Position numbers and translations under genes: made by a program
In this document: positions 15,959-26,400 of the stretch, piece after piece
How positions within the stretch are numbered: position 1 is the stretch's first letter
Layout: each line of letters starts with the position of its first letter
Assembly: GCA_964617825.1 (NCBI GenBank)
Contig: CAZTWL010000010.1
Coordinates: 48,437 to 112,436 of the forward strand
DNA from: VSJD01 sp964617825
GTDB taxonomy: Bacteria; Verrucomicrobiota; Kiritimatiellia; JAAZAB01
DNA length: 64,000 nt
Direction: 5' to 3'
The notes under the pieces: generated by a model
Told to the model about the DNA's origin: nothing
The model's input: the letters and a program-made list of their open reading frames with translations, nothing else
The model's database searches: none

Positions 15959-18064
15959 ATGAAAGCGACAACATTCGTAGAAATCAACGTCGGCAATAAA
16001 ATAATGCGCATCGAAACCGGCCTGCTGGCCCAACAAGCCCAGGGCGCGGTTACCGTCCAGTCGGGCGAAACCATTCTCTTCTCGGCCGTCACCGCCGCAA
16101 ATGCTCCCCGTGAAGGCATCGATTACTTCCCGCTTCAAGTAGAATACCGCGAAAAATACTACGCTGCCGGAAAATTTCCAGGCGGATTTTTTAAACGCGA
16201 AGCGCGCCCCTCCGAAAAGGAAATCCTGACAGCCCGGCTTACCGATCGACCCATCCGGGCTCTTTTCCAGAAGGGCTTTCGCAATGAAGTGCAAATCAAC
16301 AACATGCTGCTTTCGGCCGACGGTGAAACCGATGCCGACATTCTCAGCATCGTGGCTTCCAGTGCAGCATTGACGATTTCCGAGCTGCCCTTTTGCGGCC
16401 CGATCGCCGGCGTTCGCGTCGGCCGCGTCAATGGCGCCTTTGTGCTGAATCCCACGCACAGCGAACGCAGTCACAGCGACTTGGACCTCATTTACGCCGG
16501 AACGCGCGACCTGCCCATCATGATCGAGGGCGATGCCAAGGAAATTTCGGAAGCCGATCTGCTGGCCGCCATGAAAATGGCCCACACCGCCTGTGTCGCC
16601 ATTATTGACGCCCAGTTGGAATTGCGGCGCAAGTTGGGACGTCCGGACAAGGTTGTCACCGACCTAATCGAGGACCAATCATTGATCGTCGCGGCGCGCA
16701 GCCTGGCCGGTTCCGAGCTTGCCGAAGTCTTGTGCATTGCGGGCAAACAGGAGCGCCGGGAACGCATTGGCACGATTCGCGATATGCTGAAAACGAATCT
16801 TGCGGCCAAATTCCCGGAAATGACCGACGAGCAATTTCGCGCCATGTTCGACGAGTTGGAGATCGAAACGGTGCGAGCCAACGTGCTTGTCAATGGCCGC
16901 CGCATCGGCGGCCGTGCTTTCGACGAGATCCGGCCTTTGGCCGCTGATGTCGGACTGCTTCCTCGGGCGCACGGATCGGCCCTCTTCAGCCGCGGCGAGA
17001 CTCAAGCGCTTGGCTCCGTAACCCTGGGCAGCAAGGATGACATTCAGAAGCTGGACGCCATCACCGGCGGCCCGGTGGAAAAGAAATTCATGCTGCATTA
17101 TAATTTTCCGCCTTACTGCGTAGGCGAAGTTGGCCGGCTGGGCTCAACCGGGCGGCGCGAACAGGGTCACGGCGCGCTGGCGGAACGTTCGCTGGATGCC
17201 GTCATGCCCCAGGAGTATCCCTATACCGTCAGAATGGTTTCGGACATCATGGGCTCCAACGGTTCCAGTTCCATGGCCAGCATATGCGTCGGCACCCTGG
17301 CGCTCATGGATGCAGGCGTGCCCATCCGTCAACCCGTTGCCGGCATATCCATCGGACTTTTCACCGGTCAAAATCGCGCCGTGCTGGTCACCGATATTGT
17401 CGGCGAGGAAGACCATTGCGGGGACATGGACTTCAAGGTCGCCGGCACGCGTCAGGGCATTACCGGGTTCCAGGTCGATCTGAAAATCCGCGGACTCGAC
17501 TGGGCGCTGGTGGCTCAGGCCTTCGAAAAGGCCCGTGTCGCCCGCCTGCAAATCCTGGACTTCATGGCAACGATCCTGGAAACGCCGCGCAAAGAAATGT
17601 CGCCTTACGCGCCCCGCGTCTCGGTCGTTAAAATCAATCCCGAGAAGATCGGCGCCTTGATCGGCCCCGGCGGCAAAAATATCCGCCGCATCACGGAAAT
17701 CACCGGGACCCAGATCGATATCGAGGATGACGGATCGGTCAGCATCTTCAGCACCAATCAGGCCTCGATGGATATGGCCCTCCGCGAAGTCAGCCTGGTC
17801 TCGGCCGAGGCCGAGGAAGGCGTGATCTATAACGGCACGGTGACAGGCATCAAGGAATTCGGCGCCTTTGTGGAGATTTTCCCGGGCCGCGACGGCTTGG
17901 TGCACATCAGCGAACTGGCCGATTTCCGCGTAAATTCCGTGGAGGATATCTGCAAGATCGGCGATCAAATGTGGGTCAAGTGCATCGGCGTGGATGATCG
18001 CGGCAAAGTTCGCCTTAGCCGCCGCGCCGCCATGCAGGAAAAGGGACTGTCCGACAAGAAATGA
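15959..18064 (+). CDS. pnp: Polyribonucleotide nucleotidyltransferase (PNPase)
   Basis: The 701-residue enzyme phosphorolytically degrades RNA 3' to 5' and is a core of the degradosome. It has two RNase PH domains (first: GKFPGGFFKREARPSEKE, then DRPIRALF; second: RAHGSALFSRGETQALG, MGSNGSSSMASICVGTLALM), an alpha-helical linker, a KH domain (INPEKIGALIGPGGKNIRRI), and a C-terminal S1 domain (IKEFGAFVEIFPGRDGLVHI). Catalytic Asp residues lie in the ALMDAGVPI and DHCGDMDFKVAG region. The ATG follows an AGGA box 6 nt upstream. Its transcription probably starts at the rpsO promoter. Confidence 0.97.
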   Translation: MKATTFVEINVGNKIMRIETGLLAQQAQGAVTVQSGETILFSAVTAANAPREGIDYFPLQVEYREKYYAAGKFPGGFFKREARPSEKEILTARLTDRPIRALFQKGFRNEVQINNMLLSADGETDADILSIVASSAALTISELPFCGPIAGVRVGRVNGAFVLNPTHSERSHSDLDLIYAGTRDLPIMIEGDAKEISEADLLAAMKMAHTACVAIIDAQLELRRKLGRPDKVVTDLIEDQSLIVAARSLAGSELAEVLCIAGKQERRERIGTIRDMLKTNLAAKFPEMTDEQFRAMFDELEIETVRANVLVNGRRIGGRAFDEIRPLAADVGLLPRAHGSALFSRGETQALGSVTLGSKDDIQKLDAITGGPVEKKFMLHYNFPPYCVGEVGRLGSTGRREQGHGALAERSLDAVMPQEYPYTVRMVSDIMGSNGSSSMASICVGTLALMDAGVPIRQPVAGISIGLFTGQNRAVLVTDIVGEEDHCGDMDFKVAGTRQGITGFQVDLKIRGLDWALVAQAFEKARVARLQILDFMATILETPRKEMSPYAPRVSVVKINPEKIGALIGPGGKNIRRITEITGTQIDIEDDGSVSIFSTNQASMDMALREVSLVSAEAEEGVIYNGTVTGIKEFGAFVEIFPGRDGLVHISELADFRVNSVEDICKIGDQMWVKCIGVDDRGKVRLSRRAAMQEKGLSDKK

Positions 18065-18167
18065 AGAATTAAGAATGCAGAATGAAGAAGGTGGCGGTTG
18101 CTTGTCTGCCCCCGTCGCTGGTGTTTTTCCCCGTTCTCCATTCTAATTTCTGCATTTTGCATTTTCT
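18062..18167. repeat. Short-word degenerate repeat between pnp and the HIT gene
   Basis: The 103-bp gap is made of two clusters of repeated words: AAGAATTAAGAATGCAGAAT (18063-18085 region) on one side and CCATTCTAATTTCTGCATT before the HIT start on the other, in roughly inverted orientation. The same ATTCTGCATT word occurs inside the DinG-like helicase repeat at 35551-35669. Confidence 0.55.
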
Positions 18168-18587
18168 ATGAATACCGACTGCATCTTTTGCAAGATCGTA
18201 GCGGGTCAGCTGCCGGCCTGCAGGATATACGAAGATGTCGACACGCTGGCCTTCATGGATATCGGCCCGATTGTCCCCGGGCACACGTTGGTCATTCCCA
18301 AGCTCCATTGCGATCCGCTGACGGCAACGCCCCCCGCCATCCTGCAAAAGCTGATCCTTGTGGTACAAACCATTGCGCAAGCGCAGTTGCGCGCATTCAA
18401 GGCCGACGGGGTCAACGTGATGCAAGCCAACGGGAAAGCAGCCGGGCAGATGGTGCCCCATCTGCATTTTCACGTAATTCCCCGTTTCGCCACCGATGGC
18501 CATCACTGGAATTGGACTCCGCACCCTTATTCAAAAACCGAGGAGATGGTTGCGCTGGGAGAGAAAATCAAGCATGCGCTTGGATAA
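18168..18587 (+). CDS. HIT-family (histidine triad) hydrolase
   Basis: The 139-residue protein starts MNTDCIFCKIVAGQLPACRI, typical of HinT/HIT nucleotide hydrolases. The active-site triad is in MVPHLHFHVIPR (H-x-H-x-H). Family members split AMP from adenosine phosphoramidates or related nucleotides. The early Cys pair in CIFCK could help bind zinc, as seen in some members. The ATG at 18168 directly follows the repeat-rich gap. The function could also be in cell signalling or housecleaning; no specific substrate can be assigned. Confidence 0.92.
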   Translation: MNTDCIFCKIVAGQLPACRIYEDVDTLAFMDIGPIVPGHTLVIPKLHCDPLTATPPAILQKLILVVQTIAQAQLRAFKADGVNVMQANGKAAGQMVPHLHFHVIPRFATDGHHWNWTPHPYSKTEEMVALGEKIKHALG

Positions 18588-18641
18588 CGCGAGACGCCTG
18601 CAATCTCGAACCATTCCACACAGGCCTACTTGGAATTAAGA

Positions 18642-19088
18642 ATGCGAAAGATCACATTTGAAGAAGCTGTAGAGCTGATTTTGAAGGAGGATCCACGTTA
18701 CGCTCCGGATTCCTACCATTTCATCCGGGAAGCGCTGGATTTTACAACCCGGTCGCTCAAAAAGCCGGTGGAAGGGCCGGGGCGCCATGTAACCGCGGCC
18801 GAACTCCTGGAAGGCATCCGCCAATATGCGCTCAAGGAATACGGCCCCTTGGCCATGACCGTGCTGCAAACCTGGGGTATCCGGCAATGCGCGGACTTCG
18901 GCCAGATTGTCTTTAACCTGGTCAACAAGAAGTTCCTGGGTAAAACTGCCGAGGATTCGGTGAGCGACTTCGACCAAGGCTACGATTTTGCATCCGCCTT
19001 CCGCACACCGTTCGAACCGGAAAAGAAATGCAAAACGCATAAATTCCGCCAGAACGAATCGGCGCCGAACGACCAGCACACGGAATGA
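18642..19088 (+). CDS. Minf_1886 family (TIGR04138) conserved protein
   Basis: The 148-residue protein matches a conserved family that I know mainly from planctomycetes and verrucomicrobia-like genomes. Characteristic parts are the opening KITFEEAVELILKEDPRY, the central SYHFIREALDF, ALKEYGPLAMTVLQTWGI and DFGQIVFNLV. Its function is unknown. The charged, polar tail (EKKCKTHKFRQNES) is not part of the usual core. The ATG at 18642 is preferred to a TTG at 18630. It is 54 nt after the HIT gene and 4 nt before the M16 peptidase start, so these genes are likely co-transcribed. Confidence 0.8.
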   Translation: MRKITFEEAVELILKEDPRYAPDSYHFIREALDFTTRSLKKPVEGPGRHVTAAELLEGIRQYALKEYGPLAMTVLQTWGIRQCADFGQIVFNLVNKKFLGKTAEDSVSDFDQGYDFASAFRTPFEPEKKCKTHKFRQNESAPNDQHTE

Positions 19089-19092
19089 CTGC

Positions 19093-21792
19093 ATGCCAGG
19101 CAAAATGCAAAAATTACGCTCTTCAACCGGCGCTTGGTCCGCATGGCGCCTGATTTCGCTTGCCTGGCTTTGTTGTATCACCACCAACGGCGCGACAGAA
19201 CCGGCATTGCCGGAATCGGCGCTCGATCAATTTGCCTCCGGCGTGAATCGCTTCGTCCTGGATAATGGACTGATCGTGCTCGCGCGCGAGGATGCCAGCG
19301 CGCCGGTGGTGTCCATCCAAATCTGGGTCGGCGCCGGCGCCGTGCATGAGCAGGAATTTTTAGGCGGGGGCCTTTCGCACCTGATCGAGCACATGATTTT
19401 CAAGGGAACTCCGCAGCGGCCGCCGGGCAACATCAGCCGCACAATTAACGACCTGGGCGGCGATATCAACGCCTACACTTCCCTGGACCGCACGGTTTTT
19501 TTGGTGGACATGCCGGCGGCGCGCTGGGCAACCGGCCTGACCGTGCTGGCCGATGCCGTGATGAACGCCTGCTTCCCGGAAGACGAATGGCGGCGCGAGA
19601 AGGACGTGATTCTGCGCGAAATGGCCATGGGCAAGGACGATCCCAGCCGACGGGTAAACGAACTCCTCTTGCAAACGGCCTACAGCGTGCATCCCTACCG
19701 GGTTCCCGTGATCGGGTACGAGGATGTTTTCAAAACCATAACCCGCGCCGATCTGCTTGCCTTTTTCCACCGCCACTACCTGCCCAATAACATGATCGTA
19801 TCCATCGTGGGCGATGTGCACATGGCCGACGTCCGCGCCGAAGTCCAAAAACAGTTTGGCATGTATCCGCGCCGCGCTTATCCGCCCGTTGTCCTGCCTA
19901 CCGAGCCGGAACAGGTCGGCCGGCGCACCACTCGCCAGGCAGGCGCCTGGAACGTCGCGCGCCTGGAGTGGGCCTGGCATACGGTGCCTTTGAGCCATCC
20001 CGATGCACCCGCCTTGGATCTCCTGGCGGCCGTCATTGGCGAGGGACGCAGTTCGCGCCTGGCCTGCGCAATCAAGGAAAACAAGAAGCTGGTTTCTCAA
20101 ATTGAAGCTTGGTCCTTCACGCCGCGCGAAGCCGGGCTTTTCGGCATCAGCGCCGTTTTCGATCCGACAAACGAGCCGGCACTGACCCAGGCATTGGAAG
20201 ACGAAATCGCGCGCTATACAAACACGCCATTCAGCCCGGAGGAAATCGAGAAGGCGCGCCGGCAGATGCTGACCGGAACGCTCGACGCATTTCAGACAAT
20301 GCACGGCCAGGCCGACCAAATCGCCTCAGGTGAATTTTATGCCGGCACACCTGTTTTTTTCCAAGTATACCTGCGGCGCCTGCGCGGCATAACCCCTTCC
20401 AACCTAACCGCCATTGCGCAACGTTATCTAAGGGACGACAACCTGACCAAGGCCGTCTTGATGCCCGAGAAGCCCGTCACAGAGGGCATCGCTCGGAAAT
20501 CGAAGACCGACCCGAAGATCGCTTCGCCTTTGGCGGAACCAGCCGGCGTCAATTTCACCAACACCGTTCAGAAAACGATCCTGGCCAGCGGCCTGGTCCT
20601 GCTGACGCGCACGGACCACAAACTTCCCTTTGTCGATTTCCAGTTAGTCTGTGGCGGCGGACTATTATATGAAAACGAAACCAATAACGGCATATCGTTG
20701 CTGATGGCGGAGTTGATGACGCACGGCACCACGCGCCGATCATCTCAGGAAATAGCCGGATTGGTGGAATCGCGCGGCGGAAGCCTTTCGTCATTTTCCG
20801 GGCAAAACAGCTGCGGTCTCAAGGCGCGTTGCCTGAAGGAAGACGCCGAAGCGTTCATGGATTTAATGGCGGATTGCCTGTTGCATCCCGCCTTTGCGCC
20901 CGACGAAGTGGCCAAGCAAAAGACAATTCAACTGGCCGCGATTAAGCAACAGCGCGAGGCGCCCATGTTCCTGGCTCAGGAAGCTTTGCGACAGTCCCTC
21001 TTTCCCGGGCATCCCTACCGCTTCAGTCCTGAGGGCACGCAGACCTCGGTTCAGGAATTGTCACGGCAGGACTTGCAGAATTACCATGCCAAAATAATGG
21101 TTAACGGCAACGCCGTACTGGCCATCTTCGGCGACATCGCGGCGGACGACGCCCGTGCGCTTGCCGAACGATTTCTGAGCCGGTTTCCCGCCGGAGCGCG
21201 ACCTGTACCGGAACATAATCTGCCCAAGCCTAACCTGCCGCAAAAGGTGGTCCGCACGATTCCAAAGGAGCAAACCATCATATTGACGGGATTTCCGGGA
21301 ATCGATTTAAAGGATCCCCGCCGCGATGCACTTGATGTTTTGCAGGAAGCCATGAACGGACTTTCCTCCGACCTGATGACACGCATTCGGGATGAACAGG
21401 GCCTGGTATATTATACCGGTGTCATCCAAAGGCCGGGATTGGAACCTGGTTTCGTGGCCCTTTATGCGGGCACACATACCGGAGCAGTGGCCCGTGTCCA
21501 AGGCTTGATGCAAGCCGAAATCGAGCGGGTAACGACGCAGGGGCTGCGCGCCGAGGAACTCGAACGGGCACAGGCCCAACTCATCGCCAATCACCAGCAG
21601 CGGCTGCAACTGAGCGGCGAAATCGCCTTTGAATGCGCGCTCAACGAGTTATACGGCTTAGGCTACGGTTATGGATTTACGCTGGAAAAACGGATACTGG
21701 GGCTAACCGCGAGCAGTGTTCGTCAGGCGGCGGCCACGTTGCTGGCGCCGGAAAAAGCGGTCAAAGTTGTCGTGATGCCGGAAGCCAAATAA
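19093..21792 (+). CDS. Exported M16 zinc peptidase, two-domain pitrilysin-like
   Basis: The 899-residue protein has a signal-like N-terminus (hydrophobic AWRLISLAWLCCITT), then two M16 peptidase halves. The first half (residues about 50-480) carries the inverted zinc motif HLIEHMIFKG (HxxEH) and the downstream acidic region EDEWRREKDVILREM. The second half (about 500-899) is the non-catalytic partner with GGGLLYENETNNGISLLMAEL. Such proteins act in the periplasm as peptide-degrading or processing peptidases. The ATG at 19093 is chosen 4 nt after the preceding stop; an upstream in-frame extension to 18988 would overlap that gene. A close alternative start is 19105. Confidence 0.9.
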   Translation: MPGKMQKLRSSTGAWSAWRLISLAWLCCITTNGATEPALPESALDQFASGVNRFVLDNGLIVLAREDASAPVVSIQIWVGAGAVHEQEFLGGGLSHLIEHMIFKGTPQRPPGNISRTINDLGGDINAYTSLDRTVFLVDMPAARWATGLTVLADAVMNACFPEDEWRREKDVILREMAMGKDDPSRRVNELLLQTAYSVHPYRVPVIGYEDVFKTITRADLLAFFHRHYLPNNMIVSIVGDVHMADVRAEVQKQFGMYPRRAYPPVVLPTEPEQVGRRTTRQAGAWNVARLEWAWHTVPLSHPDAPALDLLAAVIGEGRSSRLACAIKENKKLVSQIEAWSFTPREAGLFGISAVFDPTNEPALTQALEDEIARYTNTPFSPEEIEKARRQMLTGTLDAFQTMHGQADQIASGEFYAGTPVFFQVYLRRLRGITPSNLTAIAQRYLRDDNLTKAVLMPEKPVTEGIARKSKTDPKIASPLAEPAGVNFTNTVQKTILASGLVLLTRTDHKLPFVDFQLVCGGGLLYENETNNGISLLMAELMTHGTTRRSSQEIAGLVESRGGSLSSFSGQNSCGLKARCLKEDAEAFMDLMADCLLHPAFAPDEVAKQKTIQLAAIKQQREAPMFLAQEALRQSLFPGHPYRFSPEGTQTSVQELSRQDLQNYHAKIMVNGNAVLAIFGDIAADDARALAERFLSRFPAGARPVPEHNLPKPNLPQKVVRTIPKEQTIILTGFPGIDLKDPRRDALDVLQEAMNGLSSDLMTRIRDEQGLVYYTGVIQRPGLEPGFVALYAGTHTGAVARVQGLMQAEIERVTTQGLRAEELERAQAQLIANHQQRLQLSGEIAFECALNELYGLGYGYGFTLEKRILGLTASSVRQAAATLLAPEKAVKVVVMPEAK

Positions 21793-21955
21793 GCGCCACT
21801 TTGCATCCCAGAGGATCCCGCTGCGTTTTTTAACCGTGCGGGAAAGGTCCGGAAAGGACGCCAAACAAATATTTGTTGCCAAAGATCTGTCAATCAGAGC
21901 CACGCCAATGCCGATTTAGGAACGCAGCACAAGATTCAAAGAAAGGAAACCTGCC

Positions 21956-22399
21956 ATGAGCGAATCTCAGACGGACATCAACAAGGCCCTCTTCATGCAC
22001 CTGGTCTCGATGCTGGCAATGTCGGCAATTCAGCAGATGGGCAAACTGGTCGACCCCAGCACCGGCAAGGCGGAAATCAACCTGGAAGCCGCCCAAGCTA
22101 CCATCGACATGCTGGATATGCTGGAGGCCAGGACGCGCGGCAACCTGGATGCCGAGGAAACCAGATTACTCAAAGATACACTGATGAGTTTGAAGATGAA
22201 TTACGTGGAAAGCCAGGATCAGAAAACAGACGGCGGACATCCGACGACAGAAGCCGAACCGGCGAAGGCAGAAGATCGGAGCCGGTCGCCAGACGCCAAA
22301 CAACAGACGACTGAGAAGAAAGTTCAGGAAGAAAGCGGAAGCAAGTCAACAAGCGCAGACGATGACAAGACCCCGAAGTATCACAAGAAATACGAATAA
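21956..22399 (+). CDS. DUF1844 domain protein
   Basis: The 147-residue protein has an N-terminal DUF1844 core (residues about 1-85: KALFMHLVSMLAMSAIQQMG, then LVDPSTGKAEINLEAAQATI and ETRLLKDTLMSLKMNYVE). The second half is a highly charged tail (KTDGGHPTTEAEPAKAED onward) rich in repeat-like words (ACATCCGACGACAG, CAGACGACTGAGAAG), suggesting repeat expansion at the 3' end. The function is unknown. An AAGGA box is 8-10 nt upstream of the ATG. Confidence 0.8.
   Translation: MSESQTDINKALFMHLVSMLAMSAIQQMGKLVDPSTGKAEINLEAAQATIDMLDMLEARTRGNLDAEETRLLKDTLMSLKMNYVESQDQKTDGGHPTTEAEPAKAEDRSRSPDAKQQTTEKKVQEESGSKSTSADDDKTPKYHKKYE
22222..22345. repeat. Short-word repeat inside the DUF1844 tail
   Basis: Within the DUF1844 gene the words GACGGCGGACATCCGACG, AAGCCGAACCGGC and ACAACAGACGACTGAG repeat in degenerate form. 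They code for the charged C-terminal tail that the DUF1844 core does not need. Confidence 0.35.
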
Positions 22400-22476
22400 A
22401 TCAATTTCCGTGCAGCCAGTCCTTACGATCATGACTGGCATCCGCTATCCGTAGCCTGGCATCCATCCTTCAATTT

Positions 22477-23340
22477 TTAGTTCGCCACAGCGGTTACGCC
22501 GGCCTCGTAGCCGCCGGATTCGATGAATGTGGCCGTCATGCTGCGATTGGCAAGCGACGTAGCACTCGTAAGCGTTCCCTGCAGAACACCGACGAGTGTA
22601 ACATTATATCCCTGCGAAACGCCTGAAGCGCTGAACTGCGCCACAACAGGCCCTGAAGTCGGCAACGTCGTGGTTGTATCGTCCGGATCGATTATCTTGC
22701 CAGCCGTCGTGCGCACGGTGCCCAAAATGCCTTCATAAGTCGCGCCGTTACTGTCCGTAATCTGGAGTTTATTGCCAGTCTGATACACAACGAACGAATA
22801 TATGGCGCTGCCATGATTGCCTTGGATGGGATTGATGACCTGTTCCGAAGAAGCGTATTGGTACGTGGCCAGGATCTGGGTGCCGTCGGCCAACGGCGCC
22901 GGGAAAGTCAGCGCCCAAGCCCGGGTACTGTAATTGAATGTACCGGTGGAACCATCTGCCGGCGTAACCGCCAACGAAACCGTGTCGGCCGTGAGAGAGG
23001 CACTGTCGGTAAAGCGATATCCGCCAATCGTGAAAATAGTCATCGACCCGCGCACGGGCCTATACGCAAGTTGTCCGTTGAAAGCCGTAAGTGTGCCATT
23101 GCCCGTCGAAAGATACTCGCTGGCAACCGTGTTAGTCGTATAAGTCGTATTTGTGGTCGTGGCTGTGCTGCCGAACGCGCGCACAAGCACGTTGCCGTCG
23201 GAAGCTTTGTAGGCGCCGCTAAAGTCCACCCAGTTGCCGCTATCATCCCACGACGTAACGCCACCTCCAGAAGACCATTCGCAACCGGCCAAGGCCAGCA
23301 CACAGAAGGTCAGACCGATGAACTGCATAAATACTTTCAT
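22477..23340 (-). CDS. Lipoprotein of unknown function
   Basis: The 287-residue product begins with a lipoprotein signal MKVFMQFIGL followed by a hydrophobic core and the lipobox LALAGCE, so Cys at about residue 19 is the acylation site. The mature part is Ser-, Thr-, Gly- and Ala-rich beta-strand-type sequence (TTTTLPTSGPVVAQFSAS and similar) with no catalytic motif I can name. Position +2 after Cys is Glu, so outer-membrane localisation is plausible but not certain. It lies 107 bp downstream of the giant surface protein on the same strand, and may be co-transcribed with it. A GGAG box precedes the ATG. Confidence 0.75.
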   Translation of the reverse strand: MKVFMQFIGLTFCVLALAGCEWSSGGGVTSWDDSGNWVDFSGAYKASDGNVLVRAFGSTATTTNTTYTTNTVASEYLSTGNGTLTAFNGQLAYRPVRGSMTIFTIGGYRFTDSASLTADTVSLAVTPADGSTGTFNYSTRAWALTFPAPLADGTQILATYQYASSEQVINPIQGNHGSAIYSFVVYQTGNKLQITDSNGATYEGILGTVRTTAGKIIDPDDTTTTLPTSGPVVAQFSASGVSQGYNVTLVGVLQGTLTSATSLANRSMTATFIESGGYEAGVTAVAN

Positions 23341-23447
23341 TGGGAACTCCTCTTTGATTACGTCAACCTAAACAATGCGGAAACAATTTAGCTTATTGAT
23401 TTGCAGTCAATCGATCTGTCTCGTTCAATAACTTTGCCATTCCCGTG

Positions 23448-26400
23448 TCAACGACACTTTACCATCGGCATTGCACCCGACCAGCCAAAGAGGCCTTCGT
23501 AATAGGCGCCGCTCATACAGTAGATATACCACATGCCGGTATTCGTGTCATAAAGGGCCAAGTCGCTACGGCCATCGCCATCGTAATCGCCCGGCACCGG
23601 CACGCACCCGTTCCAGCCGAAGGTTCCCTGCATGAACTGACCGGCCAGGGTAAACAGCATCCAGCGTCCGGTTTTGCTCTCGAACAAGCAGGCATCGTTG
23701 CGGCCGTCGCCATCGTAATCGCCCGGCACGGGCATCCATGTCGGACCGCCCAGCGTGCCGCTGTATGTTGTCCAAGTCTTGTAATACTTGTGGTAGCACC
23801 CCAGCAGCCAATTACCCGTGACCGGATCGTAAACCGCCAGATCGGCGGCGCCATCACCGTTGTAATCTCCGGGCACCGGAATCATTCCAGGCGAGCCGAA
23901 CGGGAGGGAACATAGAGCTCCGCTCCAAATGTTGTAAATATGCCAGACGCCATGGGCGGCGTCAAACACGGCCAAATCCGCGCGCCCATCGCCGGTATAA
24001 TCCGCAGACACGGGCAACATGGAGGCCCCACCCAATTGCAGGGACGCAGACTGGCCACTCAAGGTATAAATGGTCCACAGACCGGGATTGGGCTCATAAA
24101 ACGTGAATTCGGAACACCCATCGCCGGTATAATCGCCCACCATCGGCTGGGCCTGCGTATTACCAAACGGCAGAACCATCGACTTGCCAGCCATGGTGAT
24201 CACGCTCCAGACACCGGATTTGGAATCGAAAATCCCGACATCGCTGCGGCCATCGCCGTCATAATCGCCCGGGCTGGGCCAGGCATCCGTGCAGAGCGGA
24301 CGGTAGGCCGGATAACTGGTTGGATCCAGCGGATCGGTATGGTAGCGCAGAAGTTCGGCGCCGTCGGAATAGCCATCGCCATCCGTATCCCAGACATTGG
24401 GATTAAGCACCATGCCAACCGATTTTGCGCTGTGGCCAAATCCAAATGCTGCGCCGTTATAGCTCGACTCCAAACCGTCGGCCAATCCGTCGCCATCGTT
24501 ATCCCAGTTGGCCGGATTCTGATTGACGCCGTCCTTGATGTACTCATCCAGGTTGGATTCGCCATCGCCATCGTAGTCCATATCGCCGGTCTGGTTCAGA
24601 TTGCCGAAGTAGGCCATTTCCCAAGCATCGGGCAATTCATCATTATCGGTATCCCTGTCGCGGATAATTATCCTGGCATTTTCGACATGTTGCGCATCGC
24701 TGAGATTGACCAAGCCGGCCTGGTACGAATTGTTCGGATCGCGATAAAATCCGACCGATTCCCAGTTATCCAGCCTTCGATTTGATTCCGTACTGCTGGC
24801 AGGGGTAACATCGAGGAAGGCGCGCACATAGTAGGTGCCTTTTTCCAGACCGCGCATGGTATAGGAACACTTCACCCACCCGGTACTGGCCGGTGGCGTC
24901 AGGGTCATACGCGCCACCGGGCGTCCGCCAAAGCCGCGATTATCGAAGGCTTCCAGCATAATCTTCGTGGCTGGCGCCTTGCCGAAATAATAGATATCGC
25001 CGCTAACCCAGCAGGAATTGGTGGATGACAAATCGATATGGAACGTTTGCATATCCGACCAGGCGCTTTCGCCCTGGGGTGTCCAGCCGGCAACCCGCCA
25101 GTAATAAACGCCATTGCCCCAATCGCTGGCATATTCATCCAGCCAGCCCCAGAAGGTGCCGTTCGAATCCATCCACGGCGCGCGGATATATTTATCCATA
25201 ATCATGGCCAAACCGCCGTCGGTGGCCTGACGCGCAACCTGGAAATGCGCCTTGGGACAGTTCTGATCCATGGTCCAGGCAAACTGATTTTGGGCATAAT
25301 ACAGGGTGGCGCCGCGCGGATATACCAGGGAAGGTGTCGCCAAGGTTGTCGGCCACGTGATCTTGAATGTGCCGCTTTGCGAGTTCATCCACCACTGGTA
25401 GGTGCCGGCCATAAGCCCATCAATGCCTGCCAAGTGGAAATCCCATTCGTGGAAGTAATTGCGCGGATAAATCATCGAACGCTGAACGACCGTGGGAGCG
25501 CCGCTTTCGCTGATCTTGTTGATGGTCACCGGATAGGCGTTCGTCGATGCTGACGAGGCTGTCCAGGCAAAGCGGCCGAATCCGGGACGAGTCTCGGTAA
25601 CCAGGACGCGAAGACCGGATATGCTGGAGTATGAGAGATAAAACGGCTGGTCATCCATGATGCCAAACGGCTCATTGGCATCGTAACTCTTATTGCCGTT
25701 CAGATCCATCAAAGCCGAGAGATAGAACTCGCCCTCTTTAAATCCGCGCATACTGAATGCCGATGCACTCCGGTTGACATAGTTATACGCCACGCTAACA
25801 TTTGCCCCACGCACAGGAACCGCCGTGGAAGCCCAGCGCAAAGTCAGTCTGCCGGTCACGTAATTGAGCGCCGCGGCATAATCCGTGCCCGGTCCGGAAT
25901 AGGTATATTCTCCCGGCCCCGTGAAGGTAAAGGTGACCACAACCGAATTTGTGCCGGCCGTCGCCGACAGAGTGACAACCGTGGATTGATCGATGGGCGC
26001 CAGCGGCAATTTTCCGGTGAAATAAAGCGAACCGTCCGCCGTGCCGATCGTTTCGGTGATTAAATTATCGGCGCCCTGTTGCTGGAACACCGGTACCCCA
26101 TCCATCGTATTTATATTGTAGTCGTTGAACAGGAGCGTGCCGGTCTTGGTGCCGTAATAATTGGCAACGCCGGACACCAAAGGCTGCGGATAATCGCTTG
26201 CATTGTTCGGGGCGGTGCCGGCCTGATATTCGGCATAGTTGCTCCAGCCATCGCCATCCAAGTCAAGGTTGGCATCGTATTTCTGCGGATCGAGACCGTT
26301 GATGCTTTCCCAGTAATCCGGCATGCCATCGCCATCGGTATACATTTCACCATAGGTGCGGGAGTACACACCGCGGGGAATGTCATAGTCGCCGATGCCG

